Source: JAGMXM01 sp964458325 (GTDB lineage Bacteria > Verrucomicrobiota > Verrucomicrobiia > Limisphaerales > UBA1319). From it: a stretch of DNA of 29,130 nucleotides. The stretch covers positions 1-29,130 of the forward strand of contig CAYWIM010000057.1 in NCBI GenBank assembly GCA_964458325.1, written 5' to 3'. Below are positions 15,152 through 23,909 of the stretch, one piece after another; the first letter of the stretch is position 1, and each line of letters begins with the position of its first letter. The translations under genes were made by a program, and so were the position numbers. The notes beneath the pieces are model-generated. The model saw nothing but the letters and a program-made list of their open reading frames with translations, was not told the DNA's origin and did not search any database.

Positions 15152-16368
15152 ACCCGAGGCATGCCCTGATCATTGCCGGAGAAGCCAGCGGCGACCGGCT
15201 CGGCGCCGAGCTGGTCCGCGCCCTGAGCCGCGCTGGCGACTGGCGATTCTGGGGTGCGGGTGGGCCGTGCCTGGCCGCCGCGGGGGTCGAGCTGGCCTTC
15301 GACCTGACTGCCCATGCCGTGGTCGGCGTCTGGGAGGTGGCCAAACATTACCCGAAACTCCGAGCCGGGTTCCGGAGGCTTCTCCGCCTGGCCCGCGATC
15401 GCCAGCCGGATCTGGTTATCCTCGTCGATTATCCCGGATTCAACCTCCGCTTCGCCGCGGCTCTGAAACAGTTGATCCGGTCCCGAAGCGGTCCCTTCCT
15501 CAACTGGCGCCCCCGCATCGCGTATTTCGTCTCTCCCCAGCTCTGGGCCTGGCACGGCTCGCGCGTCCGGCAGATCGCGCGGGACGTGGACTTGATGCTT
15601 TGCATATTCCCATTCGAGCCGGCCTGGTATGCCGCGCGGGCGCCCGGCCTGGCTGTTCAATTTGTCGGCCATCCCCTGGTGGATCGCTACGCATCGGCCC
15701 CCCTCGCTCCGGGCGCATCCGGCTCCCCGCCGGCTCCCGCCGCGGCCGGCGATCGAAAGCTCCCTGATCCATCGGCGGACCATGCCGTCGAGCGCGTCCT
15801 GATGCTGCCGGGGAGCCGCGAGCGGGAGATCGATAAGCACTTGTCGGTCCTTCTGCCGGCAGCCGCCCGCCTTTCAGCCCGGACAGCCATCGAGCTGGAA
15901 ATGGTCCTGCCCAACGAACGTCTCGCTGAAATGGCCCGCGCCCGGACACCTTCCGAGCTTCAAATCCGCATCCTCGCCGGAGGGCTCGAGTCCGCCCTTG
16001 CCCGGGCCGATATAGCGATCGCCTCGTCGGGCACCGTGACGATGGAATGCGCCTTCTTTGGAGTGCCGGCGGTGGTCATCTATCGCACGTCTGCGAGCAC
16101 TTACTGGCTGGGCAAGCGTTTCATCCGGGTCCGGCATCTGGCCATGCCCAACCTCCTCGCAGGCGAGCGCGTCTATCCAGAGCTCATTCAGCGCGCGGCC
16201 AACCCCGATGCCATCGCCGGCGAAGCGATCGCCCTGCTGGATGATCCGAGCCGGCGGCAGGCCATTCGACAGCGCCTGGCGCGTGTCATCGAGGCCCTGG
16301 GCCCTCCCGGCGCCTGCCAGCGCGCCGCTCAGGCCATCCAATCCCTTTTCCCCGGTCAGGCGGCGTAG
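15148..16368 (+). CDS. lpxB: Lipid-A-disaccharide synthase
   Basis: A 406-residue GT19 glycosyltransferase. It joins lipid X and UDP-diacylglucosamine to form the lipid A disaccharide at the inner face of the inner membrane. Recognisable blocks are IIAGEASGDRLGAELV at the N-terminus, VVGVWEVAKHYP, LVDYPGFNLRFA, YFVSPQLWAWHGSRV, FVGHPLVDRYA, LMLPGSREREI, ASSGTVTMECAFFGVPAVVIYRT and the late MPNLLAGERVYPELIQ. Between about residues 185 and 212 a proline/alanine/serine-rich stretch seems longer than in E. coli LpxB and is probably a surface linker. The ATG overlaps the preceding stop by 4 nt, so the two genes are translationally coupled. No fatty-acyl transferase (lpxA, lpxD) is within the window; they may lie elsewhere, since the upstream neighbour is the divergent permease. 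Confidence 0.93.
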   Translation: MNPRHALIIAGEASGDRLGAELVRALSRAGDWRFWGAGGPCLAAAGVELAFDLTAHAVVGVWEVAKHYPKLRAGFRRLLRLARDRQPDLVILVDYPGFNLRFAAALKQLIRSRSGPFLNWRPRIAYFVSPQLWAWHGSRVRQIARDVDLMLCIFPFEPAWYAARAPGLAVQFVGHPLVDRYASAPLAPGASGSPPAPAAAGDRKLPDPSADHAVERVLMLPGSREREIDKHLSVLLPAAARLSARTAIELEMVLPNERLAEMARARTPSELQIRILAGGLESALARADIAIASSGTVTMECAFFGVPAVVIYRTSASTYWLGKRFIRVRHLAMPNLLAGERVYPELIQRAANPDAIAGEAIALLDDPSRRQAIRQRLARVIEALGPPGACQRAAQAIQSLFPGQAA

Positions 16369-16435
16369 CGACAAGAGCCGGTTCCAGGCAAAGCTTGCAT
16401 GCCGCGCGCTTTTCCGGTTGAGTGGTTGACAGCCA

Positions 16436-16999
16436 TTGTCCTTCTATCTGAATCTGATCCTCGATCCTGTTCAGGCCGTCCTCGCCCAATACATCAGCCA
16501 GTCGAAAAACATCTACAAATGCCCCGCCGATGTCTTCCTCAGCCCCGTCCAGCGCCAGCGAGGCTGGACCAGCCGCACCCGGAGCGTCGCCATGAACGCC
16601 TTTTCCGGCGAAACCCCCGGCACCGATTCCTCCAAATATGGGCTGTGGAGCGGCTTCGAGAAAATCACGGACATCCGCAAGCGCAGCCCGGTCAACATCT
16701 TCGTCCTCCTCGATGAGCACCCGGATTCGATCAACGACGGCTATTTCATCGCGATCCTGAGCGGGTATGGCGGCCAGTACGCCTGGTGCGACATCCCGGC
16801 CGCCTACCACAATGGCGCGTGTGGGTTCGCCTTCGCCGACGGCCATTCCCAGATCAAGCGCTGGATGGGCCGGCTCCGCGCCCCGGAATGGCAGCGCGTC
16901 ACGTTCCAGGACCGGCATGCCGGCGTGTTTCAGTGCGCCGACGCCCTCGACAAGAACGATATCGATTGGGTCAAGGAGCGGATGGGCGACACGAAGTAG
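16436..16999 (+). pseudogene. 5'-truncated prepilin-like (FADGH-type) gene remnant
   Basis: The frame encodes 187 residues matching the C-terminal two thirds of the intact prepilin-like protein at 17155-17973. It shares IYKCPAD, a LDEHPDSINDGYF segment (intact copy LDEREDSINDGMF), IPAAYHNGACGFAFADGHSQIKRW and a final WVKERM. The N-terminal methylation/cleavage signal, the membrane helix and about 100 further residues are missing. The only start available is a TTG at 16436, 67 nt after the lpxB stop, with no room for the lost part. It therefore looks like a deletion remnant rather than a working pseudopilin. The remaining frame is intact, so the loss may be recent or the soluble domain may still be made. 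Confidence 0.75.
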
Positions 17000-17154
17000 C
17001 CTTTGCCTTCCGCTGCGGGCCAGGAGACCCGCGCTTTCATTCCGTTATGGGAAGCGCAAGAGGGCTTGCGCACTCGATGACGCTGGCGCGCATTCATTCA
17101 ATCGAGCCATGGCTGCGCCAAGCGTTCCTGGAGTGCGGCAGTCCCGATGGCGGC

Positions 17155-17973
17155 TTACAGGTGGCGTGTGGCGCGCTCCTGCATCCACTGCGCATCCTTG
17201 TCCAGCACGCCGTTCAGCGGCGTCGGGTAAGGCCGCACGACGCCAATCAGGGGCTTCTCGAGGATCTTGGGGCTGGTGAAGCGCTTCAGCTCCGAATGGC
17301 CGTCGGCAAACGAAAATCCGCCGGAGCCGCCGTGGTAGCTCGCCGGAAAGTCCACGATCGTTTCCGTTGTGTTCGGATACACCATCATGTCGACGACGAA
17401 CATCCCGTCGTTGATGCTGTCCTCGCGCTCGTCCAGGAAGACGAACGTGCGCGATGGGCCGGGAACGCGGAAATCGGTCGATTTCCGGTAGATGAAATAC
17501 TCGTTATTGGACCAGTTCATGGGGCGGTCTTCACCCCGGCCGCCCACCCAGTTGAGCATCGACATGGTTCGCACCCGCGGCATGACCCGGCCCCGGACGC
17601 TGACGACGCTCCGGTCGGAGGGGCACTTGAAGATCGAGGCGTTTTTTCCGCAGTACTTCCAGATGATGCTCTTGGTGATGTTCGCATTGACATCCCAGTT
17701 CTCGTTGTTGTTGCCGCTGTAATCGAGCCAGCCCCCCACCCATTCCCAGGGGCCGTGTTTGACATAGGGCAGCACCTCGTTGCTGTCATCGACGTACATG
17801 CGCCAGGCGAGCAGAAGCTGGCGATGGTTGTTCATGCAGGCGATCGCCTGGGCTTTGGCTTTGGCCTTCGAGAGCGCGGGCAGCAGCATCCCGGCCAGGA
17901 TGGCGATGATGGCGATCACCACCAGGAGCTCGATCAGGGTGAATCCAGAATGGTTGGAGCGACGGATTTTCAT
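17155..17973 (-). CDS. Prepilin-type N-terminal cleavage/methylation protein with FADGH C-terminus
   Basis: A 272-residue type IV pilin-like protein. Residues 1-10 (MKIRRSNHSG) precede the cleavage site; F11 would be methylated and E15 is the conserved glutamate of FTLIELLVV. A single membrane helix runs to about residue 34. The C-terminal part has IFKCPSD, LDEREDSINDGMF and SYHGGSGGFSFADGHSELKRF, the H-x9-DG type ending common in Verrucomicrobia and Planctomycetes. It would be processed by a prepilin peptidase and inserted in the inner membrane. Its role (type II secretion-like pseudopilus, surface protein) is not known. The ATG at 17973 gives the standard leader; one at 17985 adds four residues. 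It lies 106 nt downstream of the large secreted protein on the same strand and faces its truncated relative. Confidence 0.88.
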   Translation of the reverse strand: MKIRRSNHSGFTLIELLVVIAIIAILAGMLLPALSKAKAKAQAIACMNNHRQLLLAWRMYVDDSNEVLPYVKHGPWEWVGGWLDYSGNNNENWDVNANITKSIIWKYCGKNASIFKCPSDRSVVSVRGRVMPRVRTMSMLNWVGGRGEDRPMNWSNNEYFIYRKSTDFRVPGPSRTFVFLDEREDSINDGMFVVDMMVYPNTTETIVDFPASYHGGSGGFSFADGHSELKRFTSPKILEKPLIGVVRPYPTPLNGVLDKDAQWMQERATRHL

Positions 17974-18079
17974 GGCACAAATCATGTAGACCGGCCGCCG
18001 CGGTCATGGCTCGCGGCGGGCTGGTCAAACGGGGCGGCGGGGCGCCTACAACTGGCCCCGCCACCCGGCCGAACTTGAC

Positions 18080-20794
18080 TTATTGATACGCCTGCACTCG
18101 GTAGTAGGCCATTCCAGCCGGCGCGTTGGTGTCCGTGAACGACTGCGTCGCGAGCTCGCCCGAGATATCCACGAACGAGCCGGGCGCGCCGAGATCCAAG
18201 GATCGGAAGACGCGATACTTGGCGGCGCCAGCGGCCTCCCACGCCAGATCGACGGCCTGTTCCGTCTTGACGACGCTCGACAGCTTGAACGCAGGCAGCG
18301 CGGATGCCTCGTTGTGGAAGATCAGGATCCGCCCGCCATCGTTGACGGTGCTGGTGTCGGTGACCACCAGGAATTTCCCGTCTGGCGAGAAGGCGAGGCT
18401 GGATTCATGGAAATCCATGACCCGCTCCGGACGCATCGGATTGGTGGGCGGGAAAGCCAGCTCCTTCACATCCGGCGTGAGGCCGCTGGGATCGACCGAC
18501 CAGATCTCATCGAGGAGATCGTCGGCAAGCCAGAGCCGGCCGGTGATGGGATCCGCGGTCACCGCTGCGCCCGATGCTGTCGCGCCCAGCGGCCAGAGGG
18601 TGCTCGGATAGATGAAGCGGGAGAAACCGTTGGCATCGGTCGCGACGATCGTGCCTTCCTCGCTCAGGGTGACCACCTCGCCGGATTGCGGCAGGGCGGC
18701 GATGCTGTTGAGGTTGCCGCTGCCGAGGGCCGTGGGAGTGGGGCCAGCCAGGAAGTTGCTGTAGTTGGTATGCCCGAGCTCGGTCGTGGATGGATCGATG
18801 ACATAGATGGCGTTGTTGGCGTCGCCATCCAATCCGCGGTCGGCCACGACAATCATGCCCGGCTGCCCGATCGTGCCGGTGAAATTCATCGGCGCAATAA
18901 TCAGGTCGATGCTGTCGTCATCCCGGTCGGTCAACACGGGATCGTTGAGCTCGGCGATGACGGTCTCGATGGCATTACTTTCCCAGGGGGCCTGGAGCCG
19001 GGCGACGGATCGCGTGTAGTCGTTGTTGAAATCATGGCACCACCAGAGGGTGCCGTTGGTCTGGATGGCAAGGCCCGAGGGACGATCCAGGCCGGTGACA
19101 ATCGGCTTGGCGTCCACCTGCCAGGTCCCGCTGGCCAGCTTTTCCGCCCGGTAGATCCCGCCCGGGGCGGCGTCCACCGCAAAGAGGATCGTCGTGTTGT
19201 CCCGCGGGTCCACCGTCGGCTTGCCGACGGGCACGCCGGGCAGCTCGAGGACGGTGAGGTTGGTGAAATGGGCGCTCGCGAAGCTGACGTCGTACGGCTT
19301 GCCCAGCGGCTCCACCGTGGACACCAGGGACTTGATCTCGATGTCGTCGACGTAGACGGGCGGATGATTGGTGCCGTTAGATGAGCTCCAGGCCGCCATG
19401 ATCACCGGCGCCCAGTTGGTGGCCGTGCCAACGAAAGGCCCGCGATCGACGATGATCTCGGGAGTCGCGCTGCTGGGGTTCTTGACGATCGAGTAGCGTC
19501 CGGCGCTGGTATGGGTGGTCAGCCGGTACTGCTCCCACGTGCTCGGCAGATAATCGACCTGCGAATCGAGCCAGCCAGTGATGTAGTAGGTCAGCGAGGT
19601 CTCGTCGCCGATCGTGCCGTCGCGCGAGCCGTAGCCGAGCAACGCGTTGTCGCCCGACAGGGTGTTGTAGTTCTCCGCGCCATAGAGCGACATGCGGAGA
19701 TAATTGGCGGTCTGCCCGTCGACGGAGGCGGGCACCTGAGCCCACCAGGTGATCTCGACATCCGACTGGGGAGGCGTGCCCCAGGCGATCGTGGCGCCGG
19801 CGCGCTGGCCGTATTCGATCTTGAGACACTGGTTGCCGCTGTGCGGTGCGACCACGTCGCGACCCACGACCTGGACCTTGTTGGGCGCCAAGGCGCGGCC
19901 CGTTCCCGTCCCATCGGTCTCGGTGGTGATCCAGGGGCCCGCGGGATCGGCGTCATCGGCTGCGTCCACCCGCGCCGCATAGCCCTCGAATCCTTCGGTG
20001 AACGTCGTGGTCAGGTCGATCGCTCCGTCGACCGCGAGTTGAATATCGTCGATGACAAAATAGCCGTCATCGGCGGAATCGCCCTCGTGCTGGAGACGGA
20101 GAATTGTGGGGACGGCGATTTCGCAGCGGGCCAGATCGGCGTTCTCGATCACCGGGGTGTCCATGTTGTCGATGAACACCGTCATCTGCAGCGTGGCGGG
20201 ATCGATGACGATCCGGTGGTGCTGCCAGGTGTCGTCGGTATGGGTTGCGGTGGTGGTTTTCCAGGCGCCGGTGCCAGCCACGCCATCATAGTAGCGGATC
20301 GTGGCGGCGGTCGACTGGACCGAGCCGTAGGCGAGGTAGTCGTCCCCGTTGTGATCCGATCCTTCGCCGCGCAGCGTGATGCGGAAGCCGCGGTTGCCGG
20401 GCGCTTTGTGGACATACATCCAGAAATCGAGCTGGTAGCGGGATCCGCTCCGCGCGTCGAACAGGTAGATGTCGGCCAGCGTGCCGTTGCGGCACAGGAG
20501 CGCTTGGCTCCCTCCGTGGGCTTGCCAATTGATCAGCTGAATTCCCGCGCCCGCCGTGTTGGGCGACACCGCCACATCGTCCGACACGTTCCACTCGTTG
20601 CCCGTCGGGTCGGCGTCGGCGGTGTCGTCCAAGCTGGCAGCCGCGCCGTTGTAGGCCTCGAAGTCGTTCGAGTAAAACGTCGTTGCCGCTGCCGCCTGGA
20701 AGCAGGCAAGCCCTCCACAGGAGAGGATGAGCAGCCACGTGGCAAACCATGCCACCCGGCGGGATCGCGATGTGCAGTTTCCAATGGTTTTCAT
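18080..20794 (-). CDS. Large secreted protein with two LamG-like domains, a beta-propeller and a fibronectin-like end
   Basis: A 904-residue exported protein with a signal peptide (MKTIGNCTSRSRRVAWF, then a hydrophobic stretch to about residue 37). Two jelly-roll-like domains follow, each opening with a related motif: FYSNDFEAYNGAAASLDDTADADP (split here: FYSNDFEAYNG and TADADPTGNEW) and FTEGFEGYAARVDAADDADP. They contain strands such as YQLDFWMYVHK and VEITWWAQVPA and resemble LamG/concanavalin-type lectin folds. Next comes a region (about 500-820) that reads like an NHL/SMP-30-type propeller, with PSGLAIQTNGTLWWCHDFNND, GRLWLADDLLDEIWSVDPSG and SLAFSPDGKFLVVTD. The last ~65 residues, AAKYRVFRSLDLG to AYYRVQAYQ, are a fibronectin-III-like module. 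A carbohydrate-binding or adhesion role is inferred. No cell-wall or sorting signal is seen at the C-terminus. Confidence 0.75.
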   Translation of the reverse strand: MKTIGNCTSRSRRVAWFATWLLILSCGGLACFQAAAATTFYSNDFEAYNGAAASLDDTADADPTGNEWNVSDDVAVSPNTAGAGIQLINWQAHGGSQALLCRNGTLADIYLFDARSGSRYQLDFWMYVHKAPGNRGFRITLRGEGSDHNGDDYLAYGSVQSTAATIRYYDGVAGTGAWKTTTATHTDDTWQHHRIVIDPATLQMTVFIDNMDTPVIENADLARCEIAVPTILRLQHEGDSADDGYFVIDDIQLAVDGAIDLTTTFTEGFEGYAARVDAADDADPAGPWITTETDGTGTGRALAPNKVQVVGRDVVAPHSGNQCLKIEYGQRAGATIAWGTPPQSDVEITWWAQVPASVDGQTANYLRMSLYGAENYNTLSGDNALLGYGSRDGTIGDETSLTYYITGWLDSQVDYLPSTWEQYRLTTHTSAGRYSIVKNPSSATPEIIVDRGPFVGTATNWAPVIMAAWSSSNGTNHPPVYVDDIEIKSLVSTVEPLGKPYDVSFASAHFTNLTVLELPGVPVGKPTVDPRDNTTILFAVDAAPGGIYRAEKLASGTWQVDAKPIVTGLDRPSGLAIQTNGTLWWCHDFNNDYTRSVARLQAPWESNAIETVIAELNDPVLTDRDDDSIDLIIAPMNFTGTIGQPGMIVVADRGLDGDANNAIYVIDPSTTELGHTNYSNFLAGPTPTALGSGNLNSIAALPQSGEVVTLSEEGTIVATDANGFSRFIYPSTLWPLGATASGAAVTADPITGRLWLADDLLDEIWSVDPSGLTPDVKELAFPPTNPMRPERVMDFHESSLAFSPDGKFLVVTDTSTVNDGGRILIFHNEASALPAFKLSSVVKTEQAVDLAWEAAGAAKYRVFRSLDLGAPGSFVDISGELATQSFTDTNAPAGMAYYRVQAYQ

Positions 20795-21005
20795 AACATG
20801 TTCGCTTCGGCAGATCGTTTGCTGGACCGGGAGGCCATCGCTCGAGAGAGTCGGGCGATGGATCGCCTCCGCATGGGAGGCCGAAACTCGGTGCTCCCTG
20901 CGGCCCACAGTGCCGAAATTCTGCCACGCCGCGAGCGCGACGTCACGCGGAAATTCTTGCATCGGCGGATTGAACTGGAGCCTGTCTCTTCCTATTGTGC
21001 CTGGC

Positions 21006-21623
21006 GTGATCGCACTGATCGATTACGGATCGGGCAACCTGCGAAGCGTCGAGAAAGCGCTCCAGCATGTGGGAGCGGATGTTCGGCGCGTGCAGCGCCC
21101 CGAGGGCCTCGGCCAGGCCGGGGCTTTGGTGCTGCCCGGCGTCGGCGCGTTCGACGATTGCATCCAGGCCCTGGCCCGTCAGGAGCTGCTGCCGGCCATC
21201 GCCGAGTTCATTCGATCCGGACGCCCTTTCCTGGGGATCTGCGTCGGCTACCAGGCGCTGTTCGAAGGAAGCGACGAGTTCGGCAGTCGGGCGCCGGGCC
21301 TGGGCGTTTTCAAAGGGCGCGTGGTACGCTTCGATCCGGCCTCGCGGCTGAAAATCCCTCAGATCGGCTGGAACCGGATCGAGATCGTTCGCCCCGATTG
21401 CCCTCTTTACCGCGGTGTGCCCGGCGGCAGCTACGTCTATTTCGTCCACAGCTTCTATCCACAGCCCGCCGATCCTGCCCTCGTCGCCACCCGCACGGAT
21501 TACGGCGATGTGTTCGCATCCTCGATCTGGCACGAGAACGTCTTTGGCACGCAGTTCCATCCGGAGAAAAGCCAGCAGATCGGTCTTCAGGTTCTTCGGA
21601 ATTTTGTCGGCTTGGGGCGGTGA
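21006..21623 (+). CDS. hisH: Imidazole glycerol phosphate synthase, glutamine amidotransferase subunit
   Basis: A 205-residue class I glutamine amidotransferase that supplies ammonia to HisF in the fifth step of histidine synthesis, linking to purine synthesis through AICAR. The catalytic triad is visible: C79 in FLGICVGYQALF, and H185 and E187 in FGTQFHPEKSQ. The opening VIALIDYGSGNLRSVEKAL and the segment KIPQIGWNRIEI are typical of HisH. The GTG at 21006 starts exactly at the family N-terminus; an in-frame GTG at 20997 is possible, and the GGAG at 20977 is too far for either. No hisF, hisA or other his gene is adjacent, so the histidine genes are scattered here. Confidence 0.92.
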   Translation: MIALIDYGSGNLRSVEKALQHVGADVRRVQRPEGLGQAGALVLPGVGAFDDCIQALARQELLPAIAEFIRSGRPFLGICVGYQALFEGSDEFGSRAPGLGVFKGRVVRFDPASRLKIPQIGWNRIEIVRPDCPLYRGVPGGSYVYFVHSFYPQPADPALVATRTDYGDVFASSIWHENVFGTQFHPEKSQQIGLQVLRNFVGLGR

Positions 21624-21732
21624 TCGGGCTCGATCCTCGGACGGGCACATCGCGCCAATGGCAGGGGCTGTTGCCGTGATCCAGGAGCGGCCAGCGACGC
21701 GGCCTTCTGCAATCCATTGGGAATCAGGGAAT

Positions 21733-21808
21733 TGGCGACCCTAACGGGATTCGAACCCGTGCCGCCACCGTGAAAGGGTGGTGTCCTAGGCCTCTAGACG
21801 ATAGGGTC
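21733..21808 (-). tRNA. tRNA-Glu (anticodon UUC)
   Basis: Reads as a standard 76-nt tRNA on the minus strand with encoded CCA. The acceptor stem is GACCCTA/TAGGGTC with discriminator G; the D arm is GTCTAGAGGCCTAGGAC; the anticodon loop CTTTCAC contains TTC (complement at 21772-21774) between CCACC and GGTGG; and the T arm is CGGGTTCGAATCCCG. All stems pair well. It is the only RNA gene I see in the window. Confidence 0.97.
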
Positions 21809-21823
21809 GTCCGCGAGGGGTGA

Positions 21824-21851
21824 AATATACGGCTCGTTCTGCCGATGTCAC
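21824..21851 (-). promoter_or_regulatory. Sigma70-type promoter of tRNA-Glu
   Basis: On the minus strand GTGACA (5 of 6 to the -35 consensus) and TATATT (5 of 6 to the -10 consensus) are separated by 16 nt. The -10 ends 15 nt before the tRNA 5' end, leaving a very short leader. It is the best promoter match in the window. Confidence 0.7.
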
Positions 21852-21924
21852 GCGGATTTTTTGGCGGACGGGCTTCGGGCGTAAGACAAAATTCAAGATT
21901 GTTCCAACGCCCGCCTCTCCCCGA

Positions 21925-21954
21925 CCCTCCCCTCCACTGGCGCGGAGGGGAGGG
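21925..21954. repeat. Second copy of the CCTCCCCTCC-type hairpin
   Basis: An 11-bp stem with loop ACTGGCGC, identical in its core to the hairpin at 13856-13883 and sharing the CCTCTCCCCG flank. It lies in the 387-nt divergent gap between tRNA-Glu and the ABC permease; apart from this hairpin and the tRNA promoter I see nothing in that gap. Confidence 0.7.
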
Positions 21955-22195
21955 AGAAGAAAAACGGCTACCGGGGTCCAAGTGATCCACCAGGCCATCT
22001 GTAAGCGGTCCCCCACCACGCCACCCACCTCCGACCGGACGCACCAAGCACCGAAGAAATTTGTCTCACGCCAGACGGCTTCGCGAATGGACCGAAAGAC
22101 GTTCTTCTTGCGTCCAGCGGCGGCCGGGAATGATCTGTCGTGTGCTTGCTTGCGGACGACGGACTCCATAGGATTGCCTGGATATCGCCTTCATC

Positions 22196-23821
22196 ATGAC
22201 GCTGCTGCCGATCGCCGGACGAGAGATGCGGGTGGCGGCCCGCCGCGCGGGCCTGTATCGCCAGCGATTCGTCTCGGCGATCGCCACCACGATCTTGTTC
22301 GGATTCGTCTATGTCCTTGGGCAGCAGGAAAACGTGGCCCCATCGGCTTTGAGCCAGAGGTTCTTCTACATGCTCAGCATGGCCGCGTTCCTCTACGCGC
22401 TAACTGCCGGCGTCCATCTCACCTCCGACAGCCTGAGCCAGGAAGTCCGCGAAGGAACCTTGGGACTCCTGTTTCTCACCCCGCTTCGAGGCTACGATGT
22501 TGTCCTGGGCAAGCTGGCGGCCAGCTCGTTGTCGGCGGTGTACGGGATGATGGCGATGCTTCCCATCCTGGCAATCCCGCTGCTGATGGGCGGCGTTTCG
22601 GGGGCGATCTTCGGACAAGTCGCCATGTTGCTCCTGGCAACGCTCTTTTTCTCGCTGTCGTTCGGGATGCTGATCTCGGCCTGGTCCCGCGTCGAACGGC
22701 GGGCCGCTTCGGGTGCCTTGGCAGGCGTCCTGTTCATCGCGGGGGGATGGCCCTTGCTGCTCGTGTGGGCGGCGGAATCCATGCCCGGGGTGGCTATCGA
22801 CGACCTCTGGCCGCTGCTGCTGCCCAGTCCTGGATTCGCCTTTTCCCACGCGTTCCGGAGCGGGATGCAAAGCGCAGCCGTGCCGGTCCAGTTCTTCCTA
22901 TCGGTGGCCGCCATCCTTGGCAGCGGGATCCTGTTTCTTGCGCTGGCGTCGCGCCGAATTCCGCGCTCATTCCAGGACAGGCCCGAGGTGGGGATCCTGC
23001 AGGGATGGCGCGCCGCCTTACGGCGGTGGTCGCTCGGCCCCGCCGAGGCCCGGATCCGCCAACGCCGGCGGTGGCTCGAGATCCACCCGATTTTGTGGCT
23101 GCAGGGACGGCACCGGTGGCCGCGCGTGGTCCCGTGGCTGGTGCTGGGATTGGTCGCCCTCGGCTATTTTGCCGGCCTTGCCGAGTGGGAAGACGATTGG
23201 CTTAGCTATCCGGTTTGCGTTCTGGCCGTTCTGGCTATGCACGCGACATTGAAGATCCAGGTCGCGAATGCGGCCGGGCATGGCTTCACCGACGCGCGTC
23301 AATCGGGCCTCCTGGCGCTCGTTCTGGGAACGCCACTGTCGGTGAACGAGATTATCGGAGGCCATCGGCGTGCCTTGCGGCGTCAATTCGATCATGTGGC
23401 GGCTCTAGTGTTCGCGCTCGATATCGTCTTCGTGTCCATCGCCATCAAGGACGCGCATGTGACATGGAATCAAGGGGATTGGTGGGATAGCTTCGCCCCG
23501 TTCCTGGTCGCCATCGTCCTGCTGCCCATCGATTATCTGGCGCTGATCCGGGTGGGATTATGGCAGAGCCTGATCCGCAAATCGGGTGTGCGGGCAGCCC
23601 GCTGGACCATCTTCCTGATCCTGGTCATGCCCTGGGTGGCCTTCGGTGCCGGCATGGCCATTTGGGGCACGACGGCCCTGTCCCGCAACTTGCCGAACCT
23701 CGAAGAGCCGCATCAGGCCGCCTGGGTCTGGGCCGCGCTCGGGATTGCGATCGACCTGTATTTCGGTCTCCAGGCTGCTTGCCGTCTGCCCGCCGAGATC
23801 CGAAGCCGCGCTTCCGGATAG
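22196..23821 (+). CDS. ABC-2 type transporter permease
   Basis: A 541-residue polytopic membrane protein. The first half has the ABC-2 permease pattern: after a basic N-terminus (GREMRVAARRAGLYRQRF) come hydrophobic segments at roughly 26-43 and 58-75. Then SQEVREGTLGLLFLTPLRGYD (shown as SQEVREGTLG and LLFLTPLRGYD), the coupling-helix region of the family, is followed by GKLAASSLSAVYG and further helices to about 255. A basic loop (about 258-320) separates a second set of about six helices, which contains another GLLALVLGTPLSVNEIIGGH motif of the same kind. The protein is therefore probably an internally duplicated, fused permease. The ATPase partner is not in the window. The cargo is unknown. 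The start at 22196 has only a weak GGAT site. It converges on skp across a terminator. Confidence 0.78.
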   Translation: MTLLPIAGREMRVAARRAGLYRQRFVSAIATTILFGFVYVLGQQENVAPSALSQRFFYMLSMAAFLYALTAGVHLTSDSLSQEVREGTLGLLFLTPLRGYDVVLGKLAASSLSAVYGMMAMLPILAIPLLMGGVSGAIFGQVAMLLLATLFFSLSFGMLISAWSRVERRAASGALAGVLFIAGGWPLLLVWAAESMPGVAIDDLWPLLLPSPGFAFSHAFRSGMQSAAVPVQFFLSVAAILGSGILFLALASRRIPRSFQDRPEVGILQGWRAALRRWSLGPAEARIRQRRRWLEIHPILWLQGRHRWPRVVPWLVLGLVALGYFAGLAEWEDDWLSYPVCVLAVLAMHATLKIQVANAAGHGFTDARQSGLLALVLGTPLSVNEIIGGHRRALRRQFDHVAALVFALDIVFVSIAIKDAHVTWNQGDWWDSFAPFLVAIVLLPIDYLALIRVGLWQSLIRKSGVRAARWTIFLILVMPWVAFGAGMAIWGTTALSRNLPNLEEPHQAAWVWAALGIAIDLYFGLQAACRLPAEIRSRASG

Positions 23822-23850
23822 GAACCAGGATGAAGGACGAGCCGCCGGCG

Positions 23851-23880
23851 AAAAAAGCCCCGCCATCGAAAGGCGGGGCT
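23851..23880 (-). terminator. Intrinsic terminator of the dnaB-bamA-skp operon
   Basis: On the minus strand AGCCCCGCC-TTTCGAT-GGCGGGGCT forms a perfect 9-bp GC-rich stem followed by six T residues, 30 nt after the skp stop. The T-run is on this side only, so it ends minus-strand transcription; the same stem without T-run faces the permease mRNA. Confidence 0.9.
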
Positions 23881-23909
23881 GGCGGGAAAGGTCCGGCGCT
23901 GCGGGGCGG

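Noticed and set aside
16427..16455. TTGACA before the prepilin remnant as a promoter
   Set aside because: No acceptable -10 follows at 16-18 nt, and the gene is truncated.
17015..17032. GCGGG...CCCGC hairpin after the prepilin remnant
   Set aside because: Only a 5-bp stem with an 8-nt loop and no T-tract; expected by chance in GC-rich DNA.
19511..21679. Long plus-strand frame (722 codons) over the secreted protein and hisH
   Set aside because: It runs across a gene boundary, antisense to one and out of frame with the other, with no recognisable protein features.
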